From the NCBI GenBank assembly GCA_018666135.1, contig JABJAN010000013.1, positions 1 through 37,094 of the forward strand: 37,094 bases of DNA. The letters run 5' to 3'. The position numbers and the translations under genes are program-made. A model generated the notes under the pieces. That model was not told the origin of the DNA, did no database searches, and saw only the letters and a list, made by a program, of their open reading frames with translations. How positions within the stretch are numbered: the stretch's first letter is position 1; the number at the start of each line of letters is the position of its first letter. The DNA is from Alphaproteobacteria bacterium. GTDB taxonomy: Bacteria > Pseudomonadota > Alphaproteobacteria > Puniceispirillales > Puniceispirillaceae. This document shows positions 16,132-24,867 of this stretch, piece after piece.

Positions 16132-17379
16132 ATGTTTTCTCCATTAGAAAGACTGTTAGCATTCAGATATCTGCGATCTCGTCGTTCTGAGGGCTTCATC
16201 TCAGTTATAGCCTGGTTCTCTTTTGCAGGAATCACTTTAGGGGTGGCTACCTTGATAATCGTAATGTCGGTTATGAACGGTTTTAGAGCAGAGCTGGTAA
16301 ACCGAATTTTAGGTCTTAATGGTCATCTTGGTGTTTCTTCAACTCAAGCTAATGGAATTGCCGATTTTGAGGAATTAACTCTTACGATATCACAAAATGC
16401 GAATGTATTAGCAGCGACTCCACAGATTGAATCACAAGTGCTGGTTTCTGCTAATAATGTCACCATAGGCGCTGTTGTGCGTGGCGTAATTTGGTCAGAC
16501 TTGGCGATGCGAAGACCTTTATGGAACAGTCTTACTGATGATGATATTAATCAGTTTAAGCAAGGCGATTCTATTTTAATCGGCAAAACGATGGCCCGAA
16601 ACCTTAACCTTACCAGTGGAGATACTATTACATTACTCGCTCCAAAGGGGAGGGTTACTGCTTTTGGCTCTTTACCTACAAGACAGAGTTTTAAGATCGC
16701 TGGCTTGTTCGATGTGGGTATGCATGAATATGATTCAAATTTTATATTTATGCCATTACCTGCCGCTCAAAAGTTCTTTTCAATGTCAAAGAGCGTAAGT
16801 GGCATTGAGCTATATATTAGTCAGCCAGATAATGCGCCTTTTGTTAAACAGGCCTTATCAAAAATATTACCTGAAAAAGTAGTTATTTTTGATTGGATGG
16901 ACAGAAATAAAAATTTTCTGAATGCACTTGAGGTTGAACGAAATGTAATGTTTCTAATTTTAACGCTTATTATTTTGGTGGCTGCTTTTAATATTATTTC
17001 ATCTATGATTATGCTGGTTCGTTCTAAAAATGCAGATATTGCAGTGCTTCGAACGATGGGTCTTGGCAGAGCAAGTTTGCTTAAAATATTTTTGTTAACT
17101 GGAACTTCTATTGGAATTGTAGGCACTTTTTTTGGCAGTTTACTTGGGCTGTTATTTTGTTGGAATATCGATGGCATTAAGACATTTATTGAAAATCTTA
17201 CAGGGGCAGAGTTATTTTCAGCAGAAATTTATTTTCTATCAAAGTTGCCAGCCGTAGTTGACCCAATGGAGGTTATGGTGGTGGTGATGATGGCACTAGG
17301 ACTTAGTCTTTTGGCCTCAATTTATCCAGCATGGCGTGCCACGGCTATCGCACCTGCGGAGGTGTTGCGATATGAATAG
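16132..17379 (+). CDS. lolC: Lipoprotein-releasing ABC transporter permease LolC/LolE
   Basis: Inner-membrane permease of the Lol system, which extracts outer-membrane lipoproteins and hands them to LolA. The 415-aa product has the LolC/E topology: one membrane helix near the N-terminus (about 24-48, within the conserved FISVIAWFSFAGITLGVATL region and MNGFR), a large periplasmic domain (about 50-265), then three membrane helices (about 268-295, 315-345, 376-400) of the FtsX fold, with the conserved NIISSMIMLVRSKNADIAVLRTMG coupling region. Only one permease gene precedes lolD, so it probably acts as a homodimer, as in other Alphaproteobacteria. Ends in ATGAATAG, overlapping lolD by 8 nt. Confidence 0.95.
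   Translation: MFSPLERLLAFRYLRSRRSEGFISVIAWFSFAGITLGVATLIIVMSVMNGFRAELVNRILGLNGHLGVSSTQANGIADFEELTLTISQNANVLAATPQIESQVLVSANNVTIGAVVRGVIWSDLAMRRPLWNSLTDDDINQFKQGDSILIGKTMARNLNLTSGDTITLLAPKGRVTAFGSLPTRQSFKIAGLFDVGMHEYDSNFIFMPLPAAQKFFSMSKSVSGIELYISQPDNAPFVKQALSKILPEKVVIFDWMDRNKNFLNALEVERNVMFLILTLIILVAAFNIISSMIMLVRSKNADIAVLRTMGLGRASLLKIFLLTGTSIGIVGTFFGSLLGLLFCWNIDGIKTFIENLTGAELFSAEIYFLSKLPAVVDPMEVMVVVMMALGLSLLASIYPAWRATAIAPAEVLRYE
17356..17364 (+). promoter_or_regulatory. Ribosome binding site for lolD inside lolC
   Basis: GCGGAGGTG, seven nt before ATG 17372 and within the last lolC codons, is a strong Shine-Dalgarno match. It fixes the lolD start at 17372 rather than at an in-frame upstream codon (17336), and implies lolD is translated from the lolC message. 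Confidence 0.75.
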
Positions 17380-18058
17380 CCACCCATTAGAGTTAAGCAG
17401 GATAAAGCGTATTTTTAAGCAAGGAGAAAATTATTTAAATATCCTTGATTCTGTCGATCTTACCCTAACACCAGGAAAACTTACAGCCTTAGTTGGTCCT
17501 TCTGGATCTGGAAAATCCACCTTATTAAATATTGCGGGTTTATTAGAAAATCCAAGTAGCGGAGATGTGTGGATAAACGGTAAAAATGTTACAAAATTAT
17601 CAGAAACGCATAAAACAATATTTAGGCGAAAAAACATTGGATATGTTTTTCAAGTACATCGCTTGCTGCCAGAATTTAATGCGTTAGAGAATATTGTCAT
17701 TCCTCAAATGATTAATGGTCTGGCAAGAAGTGGAGCAGAAGAAAGGGCTATTCAACTGCTTAAAATGGTAAATTTAGAAAATCGAAAAAACCACAGGCCT
17801 GGTCAACTCTCTGGCGGAGAGCAGCAACGTATTTCAATCGCAAGAGCGTTATCAAACGCGCCGCCAATATTGCTTGCAGATGAGCCTACAGGTAATTTAG
17901 ATCCAGCGACAGCTTCCGACGTGTTTGGATATTTAAAGCAAATTGTCTATGCCAGCAATACAGCTGCTTTAATTGTAACGCATAATATGACTTTGGCTAA
18001 TAATATGGATGAAATATTGGAAATTCGAAATGGCGCAATCCAAAGAGTGATGGGGTAA
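17372..18058 (+). CDS. lolD: Lipoprotein-releasing ABC transporter ATP-binding protein LolD
   Basis: ATPase that powers LolC-mediated lipoprotein release at the inner membrane. The 228-aa product has Walker A GPSGSGKST (42-50), Q-loop GYVFQVHRLLPEF, ABC signature LSGGEQQR (146-153), Walker B ILLADEPTGNLD (Asp170, Glu171) and switch His in VTHNM. The VHRLLPEFNALENIVIPQMI stretch is characteristic of LolD. It overlaps lolC by 8 nt at its start and dnaE by one base at its end (TAATG), so the three genes appear translationally coupled. Confidence 0.96.
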   Translation: MNSHPLELSRIKRIFKQGENYLNILDSVDLTLTPGKLTALVGPSGSGKSTLLNIAGLLENPSSGDVWINGKNVTKLSETHKTIFRRKNIGYVFQVHRLLPEFNALENIVIPQMINGLARSGAEERAIQLLKMVNLENRKNHRPGQLSGGEQQRISIARALSNAPPILLADEPTGNLDPATASDVFGYLKQIVYASNTAALIVTHNMTLANNMDEILEIRNGAIQRVMG

Positions 18059-21000
18059 TGAAGCCACGGTTTGTTCATCTTCGCGTGCATACAGCTTATT
18101 CATTATCTGAATCTACGCTGCGCATAGCTAAGCTTGCAGAACTGGCGCAAAATGATGCGCAACCTGCAATGGCAATTACAGATAGCCAGAATTTATTTGG
18201 TGGTTATGAGTTTTCAAAATTAATGGCGCAATCTGGGGTGCAACCGATTATTGGGGCCTCTATTTTTTTGCGAGATGAGCAAGGTGTTGGTGAAGTTGTC
18301 TTGCTGGCGCAAAATGAAGATGGATACAAAAATCTGAGTAAACTCATGTCTGATGCTTGGATGCAGTGTGATGGCTCTGAGCGACCTCACATTGAATTAG
18401 AGCAATTTTTTAGCTTGTCGGATGGTCTTATTTTACTAACAGGCGGCGCTAAAAACGGCTTTATTGCTACAAGTGCACTACAGTCAATGAAATTGGCAGA
18501 AGCCAGATTAGAGAAGCTGAATCAAAATTTATCAGGTAGAATATATATTGAACTTCAAAGACATGGAATTCAGGAAGAAATTAATGCTGAAGATAAATTA
18601 TTGGCTTTGGCATATAATTTAAAACTACCTTTAATTGCGACGAATGATTGCCATTTCGAAAATGATGAAATGTTCGTTCCTCAAAAAATTCTTACGTGTA
18701 TTGCTACAAATCAGCGTCTTGCAAGTATGAATGCGTATCATCAATCAGCGCATCACCGGTTTAAATCGACAGAAGAGATGCATACGCTATTCAAGGATAT
18801 TCCAGAGGCAATAAGTAATAGTGTCGTAATTGCGGAACGATGTGCCTTTATGATTCAGGACAGAAAACCTATCTTGCCTGAATTTGTTGATAGTGAAGGT
18901 CGCACTCCAGAACTGGTTTTAAAAACCGTATCTGCGGAACGGCTGAAACAGCGAATTGAATTGCTAGAAGCATCAGGTCAATTAGAGTTTGAGTATGAAG
19001 CATATCTTGAGCGTATGACGTATGAATTATCAGTTATTATTGAAATGGGATTTACAGGATATTTTCTGATTGTTTCAGATTTTATAAATTGGGCAAAGAA
19101 TAACAATATTCCTGTTGGACCTGGGCGGGGTTCTGGGGCAGGATCTGTTGTTGCATGGGCTTTGCGTATTACAGACCTTGATCCCTTAAAATGGGGCTTG
19201 TTATTTGAACGATTTTTAAATCCTGAACGTGTGTCGATGCCTGATTTTGATATTGATTTTTGTCAGGATAGACGAGATGAGGTCATTCAGTATGTTCAAC
19301 AAAAATATGGTGTAGATAGAGTTGCTCAGATTATTACATTTGGAAAATTACAAGCAAGAGCGGCGCTAAGAGATGTTGGACGTGTACTTGATATGCCATA
19401 TGGGCAAGTTGATAAAATTGCTAAATTAATTCCCAATAACCCAACTAAACCAACTACGATAAAACAAGCGTTGGAAACGCAAGATGAATTATCCTCTATT
19501 TACAATGATGATGAGCAGGTCAAAAATCTAGTGCAATCAGCCATGCAGTTGGAGGGGTTGTATCGTCATGCATCAACACATGCCGCCGGTTTGGTGATTA
19601 GTGACAGACCATTGCCAGAGCTGGTTCCTATATATCGTGATCCTCGTTCTGAAATGCCTGTTACACAATTTAATATGAAATATGTTGAACAGGTTGGTTT
19701 GGTAAAGTTTGATTTTCTTGGTTTAAAAACGCTTACCGTGGTTCAAAAAGCTCTGAGCTTGATTGAAGAAACAGGTGTAAAAATTGATCTTGAGCGTATT
19801 CCACTTAATGATGAAGCTACTTTTAATATGCTTGCTGAAGGAGACACGATAGGCGTTTTTCAGCTAGAATCATCTGGGATGAGAGAAGTATTGCGAGGAT
19901 TAAAACCCGATAGATTTGAAGATATTATAGCTGTTGTTGCCTTATATAGACCAGGTCCGATGGAAAATATACCAACCTATATTAGCAGAAAACATGGGCG
20001 GGAACCGGTTGTTTATATGCATGAAAAGTTACAGCCAATTTTGTCTGAAACTTATGGAATTATGATTTACCAAGAGCAAGTTCAACAAGCGGCTAGGGAT
20101 TTGGCAGGATATACACTTGGTAGCGCTGATATTTTAAGACGTGCTATGGGTAAAAAAATACAATCTGAAATGGATGCCCAAAAGGCAAAATTTGTAGAAG
20201 GCTCTGTTAATAACAATATTGATGCTAAGCTAGCAGCTCAGATTTTTGAGCAAATTTCCGCATTTGCAGGTTATGGCTTTAATAAATCTCATGCTGCAGC
20301 CTACGCGTTGATTTCTTATCAAACAGCCTTTCTGAAGGTAAATTACCCTGTACAATTTATGGCAGCCTTGATGGCGTTAGATGCAGGAAATATAGAAAAA
20401 CTAGCCGTGTTTAGGCAAGATTGTGTAAGTCATAAAATTGCTGTTTTACCGCCAGATATAAATTCTTCACAAGCAAGTTTTTCAGTTGAGAAAACCGAGA
20501 ATAGTGAATTAGCAGTGCGTTATGCGCTTGGCGCCATAAAAAATGTGGGTGAGGAAGCGATGCGCCAGCTATGCAAGACACGCGATACGGTGGGCAGGTT
20601 TTTATCAATAGAACAATTTGCCCATCACCTGCCGCGTGAAGTTGCCAATAAACGTCAAATTGAAAATATGGTAAATGCAGGGGTATTTGATCATCTGCAT
20701 GAGAATAGAAGGCAGGTTTTTGATGCAATTGACACAATATTAAATACGTCGAATTTTGTAAGAAAAGAAGCAAATTCTCAGCAAGAGAATCTATTTGCAG
20801 GAGGCTCAGACGAACCAGAATACACGGCAATCAGGTTCAGTTCACATTCTGAATGGAGTCAATCAGAAAAAATGTCACGTGAGTTTGACGCATTGGGACT
20901 TCATTTAAGCGCACATCCTCTTGACCAATATGAAAATCAACTTGCAAGGCTAAAGGTAGTATCAAGTGCCTCCCTTGAGACGATGCTTTTTGATGGTGTT

Positions 21001-21483
21001 GCGCGTAGGGTAATAATGGCAGGGCAGCTTACTTCTGTTCAGCAACGTGTTTCACAAAAAGGCAATCGATTTGCTTTTCTTCAATTTACTGATAAGTCAG
21101 GTATTTTTGAGATAACCTGTTTTTCTGACTTGCTTCTTAAAAATAGGGAAAACCTAAGGGAAGGCAATATTCTGGTTATGCATTTAGAAGCAAAGCTAGA
21201 AAATGGGTCTGTTCGTTTACTTGCTCAGAGAATAGAACGTGTGGAGGATAAAATCTCTGCCTCTCATAGGGGTATTGGAATATGGCTAAAAACAGCTGAA
21301 TGTATTGAGGATATCAAAACTGTCCTTGGCGAAGATGGAGGCGGGCGGGCCTCTGTTGCTTTTTACATTGAAGATGTGGCTTCGCACATACAGATATCGC
21401 TTCCAAACAGCTTCCAATTATCTGGTGATTGCAGAGAAAAATTAAAAACCATCTCAGGAATCTTAAAAATTCAGGATATTTAA
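18058..21483 (+). CDS. dnaE: DNA polymerase III subunit alpha
   Basis: Replicative DNA polymerase catalytic subunit (1141 aa). Order of domains: PHP (about 4-280, starting with HLRVHTAYSLSEST), polymerase palm and thumb with GPGRGSGAGSVVAW and catalytic PDFDIDF (Asp398, Asp400) plus Asp552 in KFDFLGLKTL, fingers with FQLESSGM and YRPGPM, HhH region, an internal clamp-binding motif QENLF (909-913), and a C-terminal OB-fold (about 980-1060, VIMAGQLTSVQQR). The length is normal for DnaE1 and distinguishes it from the shorter DnaE2 error-prone polymerase. Coupled to lolD at the start; followed by a weak hairpin at 21499-21522. Confidence 0.97.
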   Translation: MKPRFVHLRVHTAYSLSESTLRIAKLAELAQNDAQPAMAITDSQNLFGGYEFSKLMAQSGVQPIIGASIFLRDEQGVGEVVLLAQNEDGYKNLSKLMSDAWMQCDGSERPHIELEQFFSLSDGLILLTGGAKNGFIATSALQSMKLAEARLEKLNQNLSGRIYIELQRHGIQEEINAEDKLLALAYNLKLPLIATNDCHFENDEMFVPQKILTCIATNQRLASMNAYHQSAHHRFKSTEEMHTLFKDIPEAISNSVVIAERCAFMIQDRKPILPEFVDSEGRTPELVLKTVSAERLKQRIELLEASGQLEFEYEAYLERMTYELSVIIEMGFTGYFLIVSDFINWAKNNNIPVGPGRGSGAGSVVAWALRITDLDPLKWGLLFERFLNPERVSMPDFDIDFCQDRRDEVIQYVQQKYGVDRVAQIITFGKLQARAALRDVGRVLDMPYGQVDKIAKLIPNNPTKPTTIKQALETQDELSSIYNDDEQVKNLVQSAMQLEGLYRHASTHAAGLVISDRPLPELVPIYRDPRSEMPVTQFNMKYVEQVGLVKFDFLGLKTLTVVQKALSLIEETGVKIDLERIPLNDEATFNMLAEGDTIGVFQLESSGMREVLRGLKPDRFEDIIAVVALYRPGPMENIPTYISRKHGREPVVYMHEKLQPILSETYGIMIYQEQVQQAARDLAGYTLGSADILRRAMGKKIQSEMDAQKAKFVEGSVNNNIDAKLAAQIFEQISAFAGYGFNKSHAAAYALISYQTAFLKVNYPVQFMAALMALDAGNIEKLAVFRQDCVSHKIAVLPPDINSSQASFSVEKTENSELAVRYALGAIKNVGEEAMRQLCKTRDTVGRFLSIEQFAHHLPREVANKRQIENMVNAGVFDHLHENRRQVFDAIDTILNTSNFVRKEANSQQENLFAGGSDEPEYTAIRFSSHSEWSQSEKMSREFDALGLHLSAHPLDQYENQLARLKVVSSASLETMLFDGVARRVIMAGQLTSVQQRVSQKGNRFAFLQFTDKSGIFEITCFSDLLLKNRENLREGNILVMHLEAKLENGSVRLLAQRIERVEDKISASHRGIGIWLKTAECIEDIKTVLGEDGGGRASVAFYIEDVASHIQISLPNSFQLSGDCREKLKTISGILKIQDI

Positions 21484-21498
21484 AATAATTACTGTTTG

Positions 21499-21526
21499 AA
21501 AAGCATATTTTAATTTGCTTTTTGCA
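21499..21526 (+). terminator. Weak terminator-like hairpin after dnaE
   Basis: AAAAGCA (21499-21505) pairs with TGCTTTT (21516-21522) around a 10-nt loop; the 3' arm itself provides the T-run. It begins 15 nt after the dnaE stop, where a terminator is expected before the rpsB leader. The stem is A/T-rich, so termination may be partial. Confidence 0.45.
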
Positions 21527-21573
21527 TAAAAACAGCTTATTACCCTAACAAAATTCACACATGAAGAACGCTC

Positions 21574-21649
21574 ATTGGCAAATTCCAATATTAAGGGCAT
21601 TCCGGTGAGAGATTTTTCTCTTTCACACTTCATGGAGGTTTAACCGGAG
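21574..21649 (+). promoter_or_regulatory. Structured 5' leader of rpsB (possible autoregulatory element)
   Basis: The 181-nt gap between dnaE and rpsB holds three stems: ATTGG/CCAAT (21574-21578 with 21585-21589); an outer stem TTCCGGT/ACCGGAG (21600-21606 with 21643-21649, one G-U); and an inner stem GAGAGA/TCTCTT (21607-21612 with 21617-21622) stacked directly on the outer one. The outer 3' arm ends 3 nt before the rpsB ribosome binding site AGGAGG (21653-21658). In gammaproteobacteria S2 represses its own leader; a similar role here is inference. A three-codon ORF (ATG GAG GTT TAA, 21632-21643) also lies in the loop. Confidence 0.5.
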
Positions 21650-21664
21650 AACAGGAGGATTAAC

Positions 21665-22489
21665 ATGGCTCTCCCTACATTTACTATGCGCCAACTACTA
21701 GAAGCAGGTGTTCACTTTGGACATCATACTCGCAGATGGGACCCGAGAATGGGACCGTTTATTTTTGGTGAGCGTAACAATGTTCATATTTTAGATTTAC
21801 AACAGACCGTTCCTCTGTTGCATCAGGCTATTAAAGCACTTCGAGATACTACAGCAAAAGGCGGTCGTGTGTTGTTTGTTGGCACTAAAAGAGTTGCCTC
21901 TGAAAAAATTGCAGAAACAGCAAGAGAATGTGGTCAATATTTCGTTAACCACAGATGGCTTGGTGGTATGTTAACAAACTGGGCTACAGTAACTCAATCA
22001 ATCCGCCGCTTGCGTGAGCTTGAAAAACAGCTTGAGAGTGAAGAAATTCAGCAGCTTACTAAAAAAGAGGTGCTCCAACTCACACGTGAACGTGATAAGC
22101 TAGAGCTTACCTTGGGCGGCATTAAGGATATGGGCGGTTTGCCAGATATGCTGTTTATTCTGGATACTAATAAAGAAGATATAGCTGTTGCAGAGGCAAA
22201 TAAACTTGGGATTCCAGTAATTGCGGTTGTGGATAGTAATGCAAGTCCAATAGGAATTGATTTTCCTATCCCTGGTAATGATGATGCAATGCGGGCAATA
22301 TCATTATATTGCGAGCTAGCACGCGATTCCATTTTAGATGGTCTGCAGCAAGAATTAGTGGCAAGTGGTCAAGATATTGGCAATGCATCTGAGGCTCCTG
22401 TTGAGGTGCTAGAGACTGTTGAAACACCTGCTGAAGTATCATCAGAGGCAGTGCAGGCGACAGCTGCTGAAGATGGAGTAACAGCCTAA
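21665..22489 (+). CDS. rpsB: 30S ribosomal protein S2
   Basis: Small-subunit ribosomal protein S2, joining late in 30S assembly and needed with S1 for mRNA binding. The 274-aa product shows [33 protein letters not shown] at its start, [24 protein letters not shown], the coiled-coil insertion (about 110-160) and [12 protein letters not shown] with [11 protein letters not shown]. The last 45 or so residues form an acidic Glu/Ala/Val-rich tail not needed for the core fold and common in Alphaproteobacteria. AGGAGG seven nt upstream is the best ribosome binding site in the window, as expected for a highly expressed gene. Precedes tsf, the near-universal bacterial order. Confidence 0.98.
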   Translation: MALPTFTMRQLLEAGVHFGHHTRRWDPRMGPFIFGERNNVHILDLQQTVPLLHQAIKALRDTTAKGGRVLFVGTKRVASEKIAETARECGQYFVNHRWLGGMLTNWATVTQSIRRLRELEKQLESEEIQQLTKKEVLQLTRERDKLELTLGGIKDMGGLPDMLFILDTNKEDIAVAEANKLGIPVIAVVDSNASPIGIDFPIPGNDDAMRAISLYCELARDSILDGLQQELVASGQDIGNASEAPVEVLETVETPAEVSSEAVQATAAEDGVTA

Positions 22490-22530
22490 TTTTTTAATAA
22501 TTAAGTGTTATCCAAAATTAATTTAATTTA

Positions 22531-22563
22531 TTGTCTAAACTGCTTAGCTGTTTAGGCAATTTT
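22531..22563 (+). terminator. rpsB-tsf intercistronic attenuator/terminator hairpin
   Basis: TTGTCTAAAC (22531-22540) pairs over all 10 positions (one G-U) with GTTTAGGCAA (22550-22559), around a 9-nt loop, followed directly by TTTT (22560-22563). This is the most convincing intrinsic terminator in the window. Since tsf follows 28 nt later and is normally co-transcribed with rpsB, partial termination (attenuation) that lowers EF-Ts relative to S2 is the likely role. Confidence 0.72.
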
Positions 22564-22591
22564 AATAAAAGCTGAATAAAGGATTAGTAAA

Positions 22592-23512
22592 ATGGCTGTT
22601 ACTGCTGCATTAGTAAAACAACTGCGTGAGACCTCTGGCGCTGGAATGATGGATTGTAAAAAAGCATTGGAAGAAACCAATGCCAATATTGACGCTGCAA
22701 TTGATTGGTTGCGAACTAAAGGTCTTGCAACTGCTGCCAAAAAATCAGGCAGAGTAGCATCTGAGGGGCTGGTAGCTATTCATGTAGAAGGCACTTCTGC
22801 TGCGATGGTGGAACTAAATGCAGAAACAGATTTTGTTTCCAGGAATGACGATTTCCAAGCTCTAGTTATCAATTTAGCGAAGCTTGCAAATAACGCAACA
22901 GACATTGAAACACTTAATACATTAGCGTTTCCAAATACACAAAGAACAGTTGCTGAGGAAATAACCCACAACATTGCTACTATCGGTGAAAATATGATGC
23001 TTCGCCGTATGCAAAAAATTCAAGTTAATAAAGGTGCAGTTGTCCCTTATATTCATAATGCTACGGCTGATGGTATGGGACGCATTGGTGTATTGGTCGC
23101 ACTGGAATCGGACGCCAGCTCTGAGGTTTTAGCATCTCTTGGAAAACAGATTGCTATGCATGTAGCTGCAACTAAACCAGCTTCATTATCTGTAGAGTCA
23201 CTTGACCCATCTATGGTAGCAAGAGAGCGAGAGGTTTTAATAGAACAGGCAAAGGAATCTGGTAAGCCACAGGAAATAGCTGAAAAAATGGTAGAGGGTA
23301 GGATTCGCAAATTCTATCAAGAAGTAGTATTGTTAGAACAGACATTTGTAATTGATGGCGAAAGTAGGGTGGCTGATGTTATTCAAAAGACTGCCAAAGA
23401 AGCTGGAAGCGATATTACATTAACAGAATTTGGTCTATTTGTTTTAGGTGACGGGATTGAAAAAGAAGAAACTGATTTTGCTGCTGAGGTTGCTGCACAA
23501 TTAAGTAAATAA
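22592..23512 (+). CDS. tsf: Elongation factor Ts
   Basis: Guanine nucleotide exchange factor for EF-Tu. The 306-aa product starts with a UBA-like N-terminal domain (VKQLRETSGAGMMDCKKAL, then IDAAIDWLRTKG), then the EF-Tu-contacting ELNAETDFVSRNDDF segment (about 73-88), two core subdomains with HVAATKPASL, and the C-terminal FYQEVVLLEQTFV helix region. AAAGGA lies eight nt before ATG 22592. Sits 102 nt downstream of rpsB, across an attenuator-type hairpin, and 33 nt upstream of pyrH. Confidence 0.98.
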   Translation: MAVTAALVKQLRETSGAGMMDCKKALEETNANIDAAIDWLRTKGLATAAKKSGRVASEGLVAIHVEGTSAAMVELNAETDFVSRNDDFQALVINLAKLANNATDIETLNTLAFPNTQRTVAEEITHNIATIGENMMLRRMQKIQVNKGAVVPYIHNATADGMGRIGVLVALESDASSEVLASLGKQIAMHVAATKPASLSVESLDPSMVAREREVLIEQAKESGKPQEIAEKMVEGRIRKFYQEVVLLEQTFVIDGESRVADVIQKTAKEAGSDITLTEFGLFVLGDGIEKEETDFAAEVAAQLSK

Positions 23513-23515
23513 ACG

Positions 23516-23531
23516 CATAATCTACATTATG
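23516..23531 (+). other. Small palindromic hairpin in the tsf-pyrH spacer
   Basis: CATAAT (23516-23521) and ATTATG (23526-23531) form a perfect 6-bp stem with a CTAC loop, right after the tsf stop and 14 nt before the pyrH ATG. No T-run follows, so it is not a standard terminator. It could mark mRNA processing or be chance in A/T-rich sequence. Confidence 0.35.
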
Positions 23532-23545
23532 AATTGAGACAGTCA

Positions 23546-24268
23546 ATGTTGGAATTCAAATACAAACGTATTTTGCTTAAAATATCAGGTGAATCGCTGA
23601 TGGGAGAGCAGGAATACGGTATTGACACTGACATGGTTAACCGTGTTGCTGGCGAAATTGCTGACGTGGTGTTGCAAAATGTTGAGGTTTGCCTGGTGAT
23701 AGGAGGCGGCAACATTTTTCGGGGTGTTTCAGCTTCTGCAGCCGGGATGGAACGGTCAACGGGTGATTATATGGGGATGTTGGCTACAGTTATGAATGCG
23801 CTTGCGATGCAGAATGCGCTTGAAAAACTGAACATACCAACACGTGTGCAGTCGGCATTACCAATTAGTGCTGTTTGTGAGCCATATATTAGAAGACGCG
23901 CTATGCGTCATATGGAAAAAGGCAGAGTAGTTATCTTCGCTGCTGGCACAGGCAACCCATTTTTTACCACGGATACTGCTGCAGCCCTTCGCGCTTCTGA
24001 GATGAATTGTAATGTAATTATGAAGGGAACTCGCGTTGATGGTGTTTATTCAGCCGATCCTGAAAAAGATGTTAACGCAATCCGATATGACAAATTATCT
24101 TATATGGATGTTCTATCTAAAGATTTAAAAGTAATGGATGCGACTGCCATTTCATTGGCACGTGAAAATAAAATACCTATAATGGTGTTTTCAGTTACCC
24201 AAACTGGTGGTTTAGATAAGGCATTAAGGCATCAAGATGCTTTTACGCTTGTAATTGATGACGAGTGA
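23546..24268 (+). CDS. pyrH: UMP kinase
   Basis: Hexameric amino-acid-kinase-family enzyme phosphorylating UMP to UDP, allosterically controlled by GTP and UTP in proteobacteria. The 240-aa product begins [15 protein letters not shown] and has the conserved [10 protein letters not shown] loop, ADYMG-like [45 protein letters not shown], and the [11 protein letters not shown] motif. ATG 23546 matches the usual N-terminus; the in-frame TTG at 23534 would add four residues. Placed between tsf and frr as in most bacteria; frr follows after 15 nt. Confidence 0.97.
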   Translation: MLEFKYKRILLKISGESLMGEQEYGIDTDMVNRVAGEIADVVLQNVEVCLVIGGGNIFRGVSASAAGMERSTGDYMGMLATVMNALAMQNALEKLNIPTRVQSALPISAVCEPYIRRRAMRHMEKGRVVIFAAGTGNPFFTTDTAAALRASEMNCNVIMKGTRVDGVYSADPEKDVNAIRYDKLSYMDVLSKDLKVMDATAISLARENKIPIMVFSVTQTGGLDKALRHQDAFTLVIDDE

Positions 24269-24283
24269 AGGAGGAAAAATAAG

Positions 24284-24841
24284 ATGGCTGAAATAGATAT
24301 GGAAGATGTTAAGCGCCGTATGGAAGGCGCATTATCTAACCTTAGTAATGAATTTTCAGGTTTGCGGGCGGGACGAGCGTCGGTTGCAATGCTAGACCCA
24401 GTGAGTGTTGATGCTTATGGTTCTAAAATGCCCATTAGTCAGTTAAGTAATGTATCAGTGCCAGAATCGCGGTTATTATCTGTGTCTGTTTGGGATGCGT
24501 CTCTTGTAAGTGCAGTTGAAAAAGCCATTCGCGAATCTGATCTTGGTCTAAACCCACAGGTTGAAGGAAGCGTTATTCGTGTCCCAGTTCCAGAACTTTC
24601 TGAAGATAGACGAAAAGATATGGCAAAAGTTGCAAGCCGATATGCAGAGGCAGGCCGCGTTTCTGTGCGTAATGTTCGACGAGATGCGATAGAAACAGTT
24701 AGAAAAGACGAAAAGGCAGGCGAAATATCTGAAGATGAGCGTCATAATTACGAATCAGATATTCAAAAAATCACAGATGGGTTTGTTGGTCGTATTGATG
24801 ATATGCTATCAAAGAAAGAAAAAGATATTACTCAAGTATAA
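24284..24841 (+). CDS. frr: Ribosome recycling factor
   Basis: With EF-G, splits post-termination ribosomes. The 185-aa product shows the RRF three-helix body: RRMEGALSNLSNEFSGLRAGRAS at the N-terminus, the hinge and small domain around LDPVSVDAYGSKMPISQLSNVSVPE, and the C-terminal RRKDMAKVASRYAEAGRVSVRNVRRDA helix. AAGGAGG (24268-24274), starting on the last base of the pyrH stop, is nine nt before ATG 24284. Last gene of the translation cluster before the envelope genes begin 26 nt later with uppS. Confidence 0.98.
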   Translation: MAEIDMEDVKRRMEGALSNLSNEFSGLRAGRASVAMLDPVSVDAYGSKMPISQLSNVSVPESRLLSVSVWDASLVSAVEKAIRESDLGLNPQVEGSVIRVPVPELSEDRRKDMAKVASRYAEAGRVSVRNVRRDAIETVRKDEKAGEISEDERHNYESDIQKITDGFVGRIDDMLSKKEKDITQV

Positions 24842-24867
24842 AGGTTTCCTATTCAGGTTTTTTAGAC

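Noticed and set aside
20411-20830. 139-codon antisense ORF inside dnaE.
   Set aside because: It lies wholly within a conserved region of the dnaE coding sequence; composition is His/Leu/Gln-rich, as expected from antisense codons.
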